This document shows, piece by piece, positions 6,857-15,372 of a stretch of DNA of 64,000 nt. Within the stretch, counting starts at the first letter, position 1. Each line of letters opens with the position of its first letter. This stretch comes from Spongiibacter taiwanensis (GTDB lineage: Bacteria; Pseudomonadota; Gammaproteobacteria; Pseudomonadales; Spongiibacteraceae), in NCBI RefSeq assembly GCF_023702635.1, contig NZ_CP098455.1, forward strand, positions 1,364,001 through 1,428,000, written 5' to 3'. A program made the translations under genes and the position numbers. A model generated the notes under the pieces. It saw only the letters and a list, made by a program, of their open reading frames with translations, was not told the DNA's origin and did no database searches.

Positions 6857-9409
6857 ATGACAAACCCCACACGCCTGCTGGTTATCGGCAACGGCCCGGT
6901 CGGCCACCAATTTCTTGAATCCCTCGTCGACAGCGGCAAGGCCGGGGAATTTGCCATCACGGTAATTGGTGAAGAGCCCCGCCCGGCCTACGATCGCGTC
7001 CATCTCACCGCCTGGTTTGAAACCCGCAAAGCCGAATCCCTCAATATGGTGAAGGAGGGCTTTTACGAGGCCAACCACATTACCGTGAAAAATGGCGAAA
7101 AGGCGGTGGCCATCGATCGGGCGAACAAAATCGTCAGCACCGACCAAGGCGAGCAATACCCGTACGACATTATGGTGCTCTCCACCGGCTCGTTCCCCTT
7201 CGTCCCTCCGGTACCGGGCCACGACCGGCAAAACTGTTTCGTTTACCGAACTATAGAAGATCTGGAAGCAATCACCGCTGCCTCTGCCAACGCCAAAGTG
7301 GGCACCGTGGTCGGTGGCGGTCTGCTCGGCCTCGAGGCCGCCAAGGCAATTAAAGACCTGGGCCTGCAAACCCATGTGGTGGAGTTTGCCCCCCGCCTGA
7401 TGGCGGTACAGGTTGACGACGGCGGCGGTGCCCTGCTGCGCCGCAAAATCGAAGACCTGGGTGTAACCGTCCACACCCAGAAAAACACCCAGAACATTTC
7501 CGACGGTGAAAGCTGCGTTCACAAAATGAACTTTGCCGATGGCAGCGAGCTGGAGACCGACATCCTGGTCTTCTCCGCCGGTATTCGCCCGCAAGACGCT
7601 CTGGCCCGCCAGAGCGAACTGGAGATCGGCGAGCGCGGCGGCATTGTCATCAACGACTACTGCCAGACCTCAGACCCCAGCATTTACGCCATTGGCGAGT
7701 GTGCCCTCTGGGGCGGTCGCATTTACGGTCTGATTGCTCCCGGCTGGGATATGGCCCGGGCCGCCGCCGACCACGTGATTGGCAGCGTACAAGGCCTGGC
7801 CTTTACCGGCGCCGACATGAGCACCAAACTGAAATTGATGGGTGTGGACGTAGCCTCCATTGGCGACGCCCACGCCAACACTCCCGGCGCCAAGTGCTAC
7901 ACCTTCATTGACGAGCAGGCCGAGGTTTACAAAAAGATCGTGGTCAGCGAAACCGGCGAACACCTGCTGGGCGCCGTCTTGGTGGGCGACGCCGAAGACT
8001 ATGGCAACCTGCTCCAATTTGCCCTGAACAAAATCACCCTGCCCAAGCACCCCGAGGCAATGATTCTGCCCCAGCTCGACGGCAGCGCCAGCGTTGGCCT
8101 GGGCGTGGACGCCCTGCCCGACACCGCCACCATCTGTAGCTGTAATAACGTTAGCAAAGGCCAGATTTGCGCCGCCGTTCAGGACGGTGCCCAAACCGTG
8201 GGTGACCTGAAAGCCTGCACCAAGGCCGCAACCACCTGTGGCGGCTGTACCGCGCTCGTTGGCCAGGTACTCAACGCCGAACTCACCAAGCTGGGTGTGG
8301 AAGTGAACACCGATATTTGTGAACACTTCCCCTACACCCGCCAGGAAATTTATCACCTGGTGCGGGTTGGCCAGATCAAATCTTTTAATGAGCTGCTCGA
8401 AAAACACGGCACCGGTCTGGGCTGCGATATCTGCAAACCTGCCGCTGCCTCAATTCTGGCCTCCTGCTGGAATGACTATATTCTCCAGCCCGAGCACGCC
8501 GGCCTGCAGGACACCAACGATCGCTTCCTGGCCAATATGCAGAATAACGGCACGTTCTCCGTGGTGCCCCGCATGGCGGGCGGTGAAGTCACCCCGGATG
8601 GCCTGATCGCCGTGGGCACCGTCGCCAAAAAATACAACCTCTACACCAAAATCACTGGCGGCCAGCGGGTGGACCTGTTCGGCGCCACCGTCGATCAGCT
8701 GCCACTGATCTGGAAGGAACTGATCGACGCCGGCTTTGAATCCGGCCACGCCTACGGCAAGTCTCTTCGCACGGTGAAATCCTGCGTGGGCTCCACCTGG
8801 TGCCGCTACGGCGTGCAGGACAGCGTTGGGCAGGCTATCGACCTGGAAAACCGCTACAAAGGTCTGCGCAGCCCCCACAAGCTGAAAATGGCCGTATCCG
8901 GTTGCACTCGGGAATGTGCTGAGGCCCAGAGCAAGGACGTGGGCGTGATCGCCACCGAGAAGGGCTGGAACCTGTATGTGTGCGGCAACGGCGGCATGAA
9001 GCCCCGCCACGCCGATCTGTTTGCCTCGGACATCGACACCGAAACCCTGGTCAAGTACATCGACCGCTTCCTGATGTTTTACGTCCGCACCGCCGACCGC
9101 CTGCAACGAACCTCGGTGTGGATGGACAACCTGGAGGGCGGCCTCGACTACCTCCGCAAGGTCATCATTGACGACTCGCTTGGCATCTGCGCGGAACTGG
9201 AAGCGGAAATGCAACAGGTCGTTAACACCTACCAGTGCGAGTGGAAAACCACCATTGAGAACGAGGACAAGGTCAAGCAATTCCGCAGCTTTGTAAACGC
9301 CGAGGGTGGCGACAAAGACATCGTGTTTGTACAGGAACGCGGCCAGATTCGCCCCGCCACCGAGGAAGAGAAGCAAACCGCCGACAACCTGATCGCGGTG
9401 GCTTCTTAA
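6857..9409 (+). CDS. nirB: NAD(P)H-dependent assimilatory nitrite reductase, large subunit
   Basis: This 850-residue protein reduces nitrite to ammonium in the cytoplasm with six electrons from NAD(P)H. Residues 1-400 are the FAD/NAD(P) oxidoreductase part (GNGPVG, GGGLLGLEAAKA, YAIGECA). Residues about 425-475 form the BFD-like [2Fe-2S] region with CSCNNVSKG and CGGC. Residues 550-800 hold the sulfite/nitrite reductase half-repeats with the siroheme/[4Fe-4S] cysteines in CVGSTWC and SGCTRECAEA. Length is normal for NirB. The ATG at 6857 follows AAAGGA. nirD follows after 34 bp. Transcription likely starts at the sigma-54 promoter at 6760. No siroheme synthase gene is seen in this window. Confidence 0.95.
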   Translation: MTNPTRLLVIGNGPVGHQFLESLVDSGKAGEFAITVIGEEPRPAYDRVHLTAWFETRKAESLNMVKEGFYEANHITVKNGEKAVAIDRANKIVSTDQGEQYPYDIMVLSTGSFPFVPPVPGHDRQNCFVYRTIEDLEAITAASANAKVGTVVGGGLLGLEAAKAIKDLGLQTHVVEFAPRLMAVQVDDGGGALLRRKIEDLGVTVHTQKNTQNISDGESCVHKMNFADGSELETDILVFSAGIRPQDALARQSELEIGERGGIVINDYCQTSDPSIYAIGECALWGGRIYGLIAPGWDMARAAADHVIGSVQGLAFTGADMSTKLKLMGVDVASIGDAHANTPGAKCYTFIDEQAEVYKKIVVSETGEHLLGAVLVGDAEDYGNLLQFALNKITLPKHPEAMILPQLDGSASVGLGVDALPDTATICSCNNVSKGQICAAVQDGAQTVGDLKACTKAATTCGGCTALVGQVLNAELTKLGVEVNTDICEHFPYTRQEIYHLVRVGQIKSFNELLEKHGTGLGCDICKPAAASILASCWNDYILQPEHAGLQDTNDRFLANMQNNGTFSVVPRMAGGEVTPDGLIAVGTVAKKYNLYTKITGGQRVDLFGATVDQLPLIWKELIDAGFESGHAYGKSLRTVKSCVGSTWCRYGVQDSVGQAIDLENRYKGLRSPHKLKMAVSGCTRECAEAQSKDVGVIATEKGWNLYVCGNGGMKPRHADLFASDIDTETLVKYIDRFLMFYVRTADRLQRTSVWMDNLEGGLDYLRKVIIDDSLGICAELEAEMQQVVNTYQCEWKTTIENEDKVKQFRSFVNAEGGDKDIVFVQERGQIRPATEEEKQTADNLIAVAS

Positions 9410-9443
9410 GCGTCCGCCACATCAATACCACAGGAATCTCAAC

Positions 9444-9770
9444 ATGAACTGGACTCCCGTCTGCAAAATCAACGACATCCTCCCCAATGCGGGGGCCGCC
9501 GCATTGCTGGGGGAAACCCAGGTGGCGATTTTTCGGGTGAACGATGCGTTTTATGCCCTTGCCAATCGCGACCCCTTCAGCGGCGCCAATGTCCTTTCCA
9601 GAGGGATCGTAGGTAGCCTCAACGGCAAGCTGGTCGTCGCGTCACCGATTTACAAACAACACTTTGGCCTCGAGGACGGCGCCTGCCTGGAAGACGCTGA
9701 TGTCACCATTCCCTCCTACCCGGTACGCATCGAAGGCGACGCCGTGCAGGTGGGCATGACAGCAGAATAG
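9444..9770 (+). CDS. nirD: Assimilatory nitrite reductase, small subunit
   Basis: The 108-residue NirD partners NirB. It has the Rieske-like beta fold of the family (ICxxxDI-type start, IFRVNDAFYALANRDPFSGANVLSRG, VASPIYKQHF) but, like other NirD proteins, lacks the C-x-H and C-x2-H cluster ligands, so it carries no iron-sulfur centre. It lies 34 bp after nirB in the same operon. A short C-rich/G-rich inverted repeat (about 9772-9788) follows the stop, without a clear U-tract. Confidence 0.93.
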   Translation: MNWTPVCKINDILPNAGAAALLGETQVAIFRVNDAFYALANRDPFSGANVLSRGIVGSLNGKLVVASPIYKQHFGLEDGACLEDADVTIPSYPVRIEGDAVQVGMTAE

Positions 9771-9955
9771 CCCCTCCCCTTTGGGGGTTATACAAGAAGA
9801 TGGGCAAACCACGGTAAGTCTCCACACTAACCGGCCTCCGGCGGCTCCCCCGCTGCCGGGCCGGATTTTTTTTGCCCTTCGCTTCCCCAGCCTTAGCGTT
9901 TATACTCGACGGACTTTTTTAACCCTAAAACCCACCCTGGAAAACGGAATTCAGC

Positions 9956-10483
9956 ATGAGCTACTCTAAAATTCCCGCGGGCAAAGAGCTGCCCCACGAC
10001 ATCTATGTCGCCATTGAAATCCCTGCCAACAGCAGCCCCATCAAGTACGAAATCGACAAAGACGCCGACTGCCTGATGGTTGACCGTTTCATGGCCACCC
10101 CCATGTTTTACCCTGCCAACTACGGTTACATCCCCAACACGCTGTCTGAAGACGGTGACCCGCTGGACGTGCTGGTGGTGACGCCCTACCCCGTGGTACC
10201 CGGCTCAGTAATTCGCGCCCGCCCCATCGGCATTCTGAACATGAGCGACGAAGCTGGCCAGGACGCCAAACTACTGGCCGTTCCCCACGACAAGCTGAGC
10301 GTGCTGTACAAAGACGTGAAAGAGCCCTCTGACCTGCCCGAGCTGCTGATTCAGCAAATCGAGCACTTTTTCGAGAACTACAAAGATCTGGAAAAAGGCA
10401 AGTGGGTTAAAGTTGACGGCTGGGCAGGCAGCGAAGCTGCACTCGCAGAAGTCACCAAAGCCGCAGCAGCCTACAAAGGCTAA
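9956..10483 (+). CDS. ppa: Inorganic pyrophosphatase
   Basis: This 175-residue family I soluble pyrophosphatase hydrolyses PPi to two phosphates in the cytoplasm, pulling biosynthetic reactions forward. The conserved start [19 protein letters not shown], the KYEIDKD substrate loop, NYGYIPNT and the metal-binding signature [11 protein letters not shown] are all present, as are the later DAKLLAV and [10 protein letters not shown] elements. It is a single-gene unit with a GC-rich hairpin immediately downstream, unrelated to the nitrite genes. The start ATG at 9956 lies just after an A-rich spacer. Confidence 0.96.
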   Translation: MSYSKIPAGKELPHDIYVAIEIPANSSPIKYEIDKDADCLMVDRFMATPMFYPANYGYIPNTLSEDGDPLDVLVVTPYPVVPGSVIRARPIGILNMSDEAGQDAKLLAVPHDKLSVLYKDVKEPSDLPELLIQQIEHFFENYKDLEKGKWVKVDGWAGSEAALAEVTKAAAAYKG

Positions 10484-10491
10484 TTGCGCAG

Positions 10492-10511
10492 GAGGGCCCC
10501 TTGGGGCCCTC
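10492..10511 (+). terminator. GC-rich hairpin after ppa
   Basis: GAGGGCCCC (10492-10500) pairs perfectly with GGGGCCCTC (10503-10511) around a TT loop, starting 9 nt after the ppa stop. No U-tract follows. The remaining bases to 10782 hold nothing I recognise. Confidence 0.5.
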
Positions 10512-10782
10512 AGCTCCCTCTCCAGTCAGACCCTTACTACAACTGACAACACCCCTTTACCTCTGACTATCAGGTAGTGCGGCAGTCCGCGCCTCACCTT
10601 CAGTCGTCCTCCCCAACCCACGACCCAACATCACCGCGCAAAACAACGCCGCAACACAAAGGCGCTGACTCGGTGTGTTAGCGATGGGTGTCAGTTACAG
10701 AAAGGAAGAAAAAGGCAGGGAGGCGACATCTCGGCGAGATGCCGCCAGCGAGCAAGGCGGGGGCGCAGCCAGGGCGATCCCC

Positions 10783-11259
10783 TTATTGAACCTTGGGCAT
10801 CGCTTCCAGCAGGCGCTGGTATAGCTTGGAGTTCTTGTGAATGGATTTGTGCTTGGCATAGGCCTCAACCGCACGCTCCCACGCATCGTCACTGCCATGG
10901 GCATTGAGAGAAAAACTGGTACAAACCGTTTTATTCTCAATTTTTGACGCCACCCCGACCTGGAAGATCGGCGTCAAATTACCGCTCTTCTCGGTTTTCA
11001 GCAGGTAGCTGATCCCCCTAACAGTGCCATCAGGCTTGAAGCAACGATCCTCTTTAGTCTCTTCGAGGTAACGCAGTTGCTGCTGTTCAAGCTCCTTGTC
11101 CCTGGCGATTGCTTCTTTCTCAATCGCCTTCTTTTGACGTCCTTCGAGTCGCTTGCCGTCTTTCTTTAGGGAGAAGTACTCCTGAAACAGCTCCCCAGCA
11201 ACGGTTCTGCGCACCCGAAAGCCATAAAACGCCCTGTTGTCCAGTAGTTTAACGCTCAC
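10783..11259 (-). CDS. Hypothetical protein with two possible AP2-like beta modules
   Basis: I do not recognise this gene firmly. The product (158 residues from a GTG at 11259, preceded by AGAGG at a 5-nt distance) has no signal peptide or membrane segment. Two stretches, FYGFRVRRTVAGELFQEYF (near the N-terminus) and GISYLLKTEKSGNLTPIFQV (middle), have the arrangement of AP2/integrase-type three-stranded sheets. A charged helix rich in Lys and Glu separates them, and an alanine-rich helix (WERAVEAYAKHK) follows the second. DNA binding is therefore possible but unproven. The frame extends to an ATG at 11310 without a good ribosome site. It stands alone between ppa and cysE, so context gives no clue. 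Confidence 0.5.
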   Translation of the reverse strand: MSVKLLDNRAFYGFRVRRTVAGELFQEYFSLKKDGKRLEGRQKKAIEKEAIARDKELEQQQLRYLEETKEDRCFKPDGTVRGISYLLKTEKSGNLTPIFQVGVASKIENKTVCTSFSLNAHGSDDAWERAVEAYAKHKSIHKNSKLYQRLLEAMPKVQ

Positions 11260-11391
11260 AAGCACCTCTAATATTTTTTGACCTAACGAATGCAATATAC
11301 CATATGTCAATCAGTATGTCTGACGATTTTGTCGAGCTGCAAACTCCGCTAACCAAGGCCGTTTTCCGTCTCAGCGAGGGGGATAACACTG

Positions 11392-12183
11392 CTACTCATC
11401 GTCACCGATACTCTGATTCATATTCAGTGCCGGAAGTTCCCTTACTTCACGTCCAACTTGTCGTGCTGGGACACCTGCCACAGTGGTAAAGGGAGCTACG
11501 TCACAAAGCACCACACTGCCGGCGGCGATTTTGGCCCCTTCTCCCACCTGAATATTGCCGAGCACTTTTGCACCTGCGCTGATCAACACCCCGTCTGCCA
11601 CATGGGGATGCCGGGGACCACGATGATTGCCGCAACCACCCAGGGTTACTGAGTGCAGCATCGACACATTGTTCCCCACCACTGCCGTTTCACCGATAAC
11701 CAGACCGGTGGCATGGTCAATCATAATGCCGCTGCCCAGCCTCGCTGCCGGGTGAATGTCGACATCAAAGGTCGTGGCAATGCGATTTTGCAGAAACAGG
11801 GCCATCGATTCCCGCCCCTGATTCCACAGCCAGTGAGCGATCCGGTAGGCCTGAATCGCCTGAAAGCCCTTGAAATAGAGAAACGGCATGCCGTAATGAT
11901 CACAGGCAGGGTCCCGATCATAGTGGGCACAAACGTCATCTGCCGCCGCCTGGACAATGCCGGGGTCAGCCGCCACCGCCTCATTAAACACATCCCGAAT
12001 CAGCATCGCTGGCACCGACTTACAGCCCAGCTTGCTGGCGACCTGAAAACTGAGGGCCGCAGAAAAATCGGGGTGATTAAGGATGCTGGCGTGATAAAAA
12101 CTTGCCAGCACCGGTTCGTTGCCACCAAATTCAGTCGCCTCACGAATCATCGCTGACCAAAGATCTGCAACCGACAGACTCAT
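11392..12183 (-). CDS. cysE: Serine O-acetyltransferase
   Basis: CysE makes O-acetylserine from serine and acetyl-CoA, the first committed step of cysteine synthesis. The 263-residue protein has the helical N-terminal domain (residues 1-140) and the left-handed hexapeptide beta-helix (DIHPAARLGSGIMIDHATG, VIGETAVVGNNVSMLHSVTLGG) with the catalytic Asp/His in the MIDHATG segment. The extreme C-terminus is SIGDDE, not the terminal isoleucine that lets many CysE proteins dock into CysK, so a stable cysteine synthase complex is doubtful (inference). Its ATG overlaps the stop of the upstream M15 peptidase gene (ATGA), so translation is probably coupled. Confidence 0.94.
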   Translation of the reverse strand: MSLSVADLWSAMIREATEFGGNEPVLASFYHASILNHPDFSAALSFQVASKLGCKSVPAMLIRDVFNEAVAADPGIVQAAADDVCAHYDRDPACDHYGMPFLYFKGFQAIQAYRIAHWLWNQGRESMALFLQNRIATTFDVDIHPAARLGSGIMIDHATGLVIGETAVVGNNVSMLHSVTLGGCGNHRGPRHPHVADGVLISAGAKVLGNIQVGEGAKIAAGSVVLCDVAPFTTVAGVPARQVGREVRELPALNMNQSIGDDE

Positions 12184-12908
12184 TCTTCCTCCTGAGAAAC
12201 CAGCAGCGACCGAAGCGGCTGCGGGTAGGCACTTATCGGCACCACCACATAACGCCGGTACAATTCCGGTAATTGGGTCATTACCTCATCCTTCAACACT
12301 ATCCCGGCAGCCGCCAGCCCCTGAGCCAAAACCGGCAGGGTGAGGGCCGCCTGCATTTGCGCCGCCAGCGGCGCAAAACTCAAATGCCAGCGCTCCGGCG
12401 CCACGCCACCCCGGTCTATATCGTAGGGGCGGAAAAAGCCTTCGCCGTCATCGCGCCGGAACTGCTCGTCCAACCAGTCGTGCATTGGCGCAAAGGGCCC
12501 ACCTTCGCTCACCTCTTGGGGCGTGAGCTGGACCGCGTAATCGGCATCAACCGCAGCGGCATCATAGACATCAATATCGCTACCCCAATGGTGGCGGGAC
12601 CCGCCGGGCAGCGCCGACCAACGCAAAATGACATGGACTAACTGGTCAGGAGACAGGCTGGCAAAATCGAGGAGCTGGCCCCGGGAGTCCAACAAGGCTC
12701 GCTGACCGCTGGCTTTGGCATTCCAGATCGCCAACTGCCGATCAAAACTCCGATATCCGCTCACCACCTGCAGATCAAAACCCACCTCTGCTGCCCGCTG
12801 CTGCAGGCGCACCAACGGCGCCCGGATCGCCGGATGCAAGGGCGCACCCAAGCTGTCATCCATCAGCTCGGGGATTTGTCCTAGCACTTGCTCCGGGCGT
12901 ATTTCCAC
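12180..12908 (-). CDS. VanY-like M15 family D,D- or L,D-carboxypeptidase
   Basis: The protein (242 residues from a GTG at 12908 preceded by GGGGAG) has the zinc peptidase motifs of family M15B: SGYRS near residue 50, SRHHWGSDIDVYD supplying the first His and Asp ligands, and PERWHLSF supplying the last His next to the conserved Trp. Family members trim the C-terminal residue of peptidoglycan stem peptides. No signal peptide is evident with this start. A longer frame reaches 13034 and would run into the divergent gene's start region, so it is less likely. It overlaps cysE by 4 bp. Substrate and cellular location are unproven. Confidence 0.78.
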   Translation of the reverse strand: MEIRPEQVLGQIPELMDDSLGAPLHPAIRAPLVRLQQRAAEVGFDLQVVSGYRSFDRQLAIWNAKASGQRALLDSRGQLLDFASLSPDQLVHVILRWSALPGGSRHHWGSDIDVYDAAAVDADYAVQLTPQEVSEGGPFAPMHDWLDEQFRRDDGEGFFRPYDIDRGGVAPERWHLSFAPLAAQMQAALTLPVLAQGLAAAGIVLKDEVMTQLPELYRRYVVVPISAYPQPLRSLLVSQEEE

Positions 12909-13060
12909 GTCTGCTCCCCAATCCGCTCCGCCTACAACACTGCGCACCACACTGCGAAACCCACCACCATGCCAACGCCTGGCGGCAGGGTATCTTGGGA
13001 CGCATGCAATCTGGCATGATACTACCTGTGACAAGCCCCCGTCTAAGCAGGAACCTCATC

Positions 13061-14083
13061 GTGGAACACCAGGAAAATCACAAAAAGATCGGGCTCGCTC
13101 TGGGTAGCGGATCTGCTCGGGGCATGGCGCACATTGGTGTTATTCAACGCCTGCAGGAACTGGGCATTGCGCCAGATATTATCTGCGGGGCCTCAATCGG
13201 CGCCCTGATCGGCGGTTGTTATCTCACCGGCAAACTCGAACATTTCGCCGAGTGGATTCAAAACCTCAGCAACGCCCAGGTATTCCACTACATGAGTGTC
13301 AGCCTGACCGCTACCGGTGGGGTCGCTCACGCCACCCGCTTGATGGACTTCTTTTCCGCGGAATACGGCAACCCCGATATCGAAAGCCTGCCCTTGCCCT
13401 TCGCCGCCGTGGCCACCGACCTTTACCGGGGGCGAGAAGTGTGGCTCCAGCGCGGCCCCTTGTGGAATGCCGTGAGAGCATCCATTGCCATTCCCGGCGT
13501 GCTCACCCCAGTGACCAAAGACGACGCCTGGCTGGTGGACGGCGGCCTGGTCAACCCCGTGCCCGTTTCTGTCTGCCGCGCCCTGGGCGCCGACATTATT
13601 ATTGGTGTGGACTTGAACAGCGATATTGTTGGTCGCCGCCGGGTGCTGACCGATGTTGCCGCGCCCACTCAGGAAGAGATGGCCGAAGAGGAAGAGTCGG
13701 AGGATGAAAAAGCGGCGGGCAGCGAGCCGCCCACCGAACCCTCCGCCTTCGCCCGTTTTACCCACTCCCTGAAGGAAGCCGCCGCCAATTTCCGCAGCGA
13801 TGAAAATGACAGCAAGCCCGTGGCCCCCGGCACACTGAGCGTCATGATGAGCGCCATCAACATTATGCAAGACCGGATCACCCGTTCACGGCTGGCCGGC
13901 GAACCCGCCGACATCATGCTGTGGCCCCGGCTCGGTCATATCGGTCTGCTTGAATTCAGCAAGGCGAGCGAGGCCATTGCAGAGGGCCGCGACGCCATCG
14001 ACCGGATGCTGCCAGCGCTGCGGCACACCTTCGAGCGCGAGGGCGATTTTCGGCTTAGCAACATTGCCGAGGAGCAACCGTGA
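13061..14083 (+). CDS. RssA-like patatin family phospholipase
   Basis: The 340-residue protein has the complete patatin set: glycine-rich oxyanion loop GSGSARGMAHIGV, nucleophile elbow GASIG, and the catalytic Asp in VDGGLVNP. Helix-rich C-terminal residues resemble the RssA/YchK group, whose physiological substrates are unsettled. An acidic insertion (about residues 205-222, EEMAEEEESEDE) is unusual. I chose the GTG at 13061, which follows CAGGA and puts the patatin core at the N-terminus; an ATG at 13016 in the same frame lacks a ribosome site. It overlaps the following Rieske gene by 4 bp (GTGA). Lipid acyl hydrolase activity is inferred from motifs. Confidence 0.82.
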   Translation: MEHQENHKKIGLALGSGSARGMAHIGVIQRLQELGIAPDIICGASIGALIGGCYLTGKLEHFAEWIQNLSNAQVFHYMSVSLTATGGVAHATRLMDFFSAEYGNPDIESLPLPFAAVATDLYRGREVWLQRGPLWNAVRASIAIPGVLTPVTKDDAWLVDGGLVNPVPVSVCRALGADIIIGVDLNSDIVGRRRVLTDVAAPTQEEMAEEEESEDEKAAGSEPPTEPSAFARFTHSLKEAAANFRSDENDSKPVAPGTLSVMMSAINIMQDRITRSRLAGEPADIMLWPRLGHIGLLEFSKASEAIAEGRDAIDRMLPALRHTFEREGDFRLSNIAEEQP

Positions 14084-14421
14084 CCACCCGCCCGCAACAG
14101 CAACCCGTCCTCGACCTTAGCGACCTTCCCGACCCGGGCAGCGTCGGCTTTGAGACGGACGGAGTCAGTTACTTTGCCGTGCGCAGCCGGGGCAAAATAT
14201 GGGTCTACCGCAACCGCTGCCCCCACCGGCAAGTCAGATTGAACTGGCAACCGGACGCATTTTTCGACGCTAGCGGCAGTCTGATTCAATGTGCCACCCA
14301 CGGCGCCCTGTTCTTGATTGAATCCGGTGAGTGCGTGTCGGGCCCCTGCCAGGGGGAATACCTCGACGCCGTGCCCTTCTCGGTGGACGGCGACAAACTC
14401 TTCTTGCTAGGCGCCCACTGA
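14080..14421 (+). CDS. Small Rieske [2Fe-2S] protein
   Basis: This 113-residue soluble protein is a stand-alone Rieske domain. Ligands are Cys and His in NRCPHRQVRLNW and Cys and His in IQCATHGALF, with the usual GxCxxGPCxG-like end (SGECVSGPCQGEYL). Proteins of this size act as ferredoxins for oxygenases or have unknown roles. It starts at a GTG overlapping the stop of the patatin gene, so the two are translationally coupled. No oxygenase lies nearby. The redox partner is unknown. Confidence 0.82.
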   Translation: MTTRPQQQPVLDLSDLPDPGSVGFETDGVSYFAVRSRGKIWVYRNRCPHRQVRLNWQPDAFFDASGSLIQCATHGALFLIESGECVSGPCQGEYLDAVPFSVDGDKLFLLGAH

Positions 14422-14437
14422 TCCCTCCGTCGCAACG

Positions 14438-15151
14438 CTAGAGGGTAAAGGCAAGCCGACGGGTTAGGCGCATTCCCTGTGGCGACACCTCTGCCCCGAG
14501 GGCAAGCACTTCCAGCCCGTCAGCGCAGGCCGCCGCCAACGTTTCAGCGTAGCGCGGATCAATATCCGCTGCGGGACCGACCCGGTCGATGCCCTCATGA
14601 AGGACGGCAAAGATCAGCAACACCCTGGCGCCGCCTCGCTTGAGGGCCAACAATTCATCGACGTGCCGCCGGGCCCGATCACTCACCGCATCTGGAAAGG
14701 CGCCCTGCCCACCACCCCGATGCAAGGTGACCGACTTTACCTCGACATAACAGTCCCATTCAGCGTCACCAGCCTGGTCTGACAACACAAAATCAATGCG
14801 GCTTCCAGAAGGCAGCTTCCATTCACCACGCCAGTGTTTGTATTGGGCCAGCTCGTCAATCTCTCCTGCGTCCAGTGCCTCGGCAACCAGGCCATTTGCC
14901 AGGGCCGAATGGATGCAAATGCGATGACCATCCTGAGTTTCTACCAGCTCCCAGGTATACGGCAGCTTGCGCTTGGGGTTAGTGCTGGGTGACAGCCAGA
15001 CGACGCTACCGGGTTCTGCACAGCCCGTCATGGCCCCTGTGTTAGGGCAATGCACGGTAACTTCCAGGCCATCGTCCAGCACAACATCTGCCAAAAAGCG
15101 TTTATACCGCCGCTGCAAACGTCCGATCACCAAAGGGGGTTGCCACTGCAT
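14438..15151 (-). CDS. sfsA: SfsA family protein (sugar fermentation stimulation homolog)
   Basis: The 237-residue protein matches SfsA along its length: RLQRRYKRFLADV at the start, CPNTGAMTGC, SPSTNPKRKLPYTWEL, WRGEWKLPSGSRIDF with the PD-(D/E)XK-like core around EVKSVTL, and FPDAVSDRARRHVDELL. In Escherichia coli it affects maltose gene expression and binds DNA; biochemical function is unsettled and nuclease-like folds are present. The ATG at 15151 has GAGGTC upstream and fits the family's start; the longer frame to 15235 does not. It converges with the Rieske gene. Confidence 0.92.
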   Translation of the reverse strand: MQWQPPLVIGRLQRRYKRFLADVVLDDGLEVTVHCPNTGAMTGCAEPGSVVWLSPSTNPKRKLPYTWELVETQDGHRICIHSALANGLVAEALDAGEIDELAQYKHWRGEWKLPSGSRIDFVLSDQAGDAEWDCYVEVKSVTLHRGGGQGAFPDAVSDRARRHVDELLALKRGGARVLLIFAVLHEGIDRVGPAADIDPRYAETLAAACADGLEVLALGAEVSPQGMRLTRRLAFTL

Positions 15152-15372
15152 CACTGACCTCGTCTTCACCTTGTTATGCTTCTGCCACATCGCCGAGGCA
15201 AAAACGCCAGTTATCGCGGGCCTAAGCCGGCGCAATCATCGGCAAAAAGAGGCAAAGCCTAGCACACCACCTTGCGGCGCGAAGCCTGGCCATTGCCATC
15301 ACAGGGCTGCGCAATCGTGTTATTGTTGCCCCAAGCCTTTATTACCCACCACCAGACAGCCGATTCAAGCCC

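Noticed and set aside
7670-9376. Long open frames on the minus strand opposite nirB.
   Set aside because: The plus strand encodes a full-length NirB with all cofactor motifs; the opposite frames have Gly/Ala/His-rich compositions typical of shadows.
11304-11489. A 61-codon plus-strand frame between the AP2-like gene and cysE.
   Set aside because: It runs into cysE, has no ribosome site and no recognisable product.
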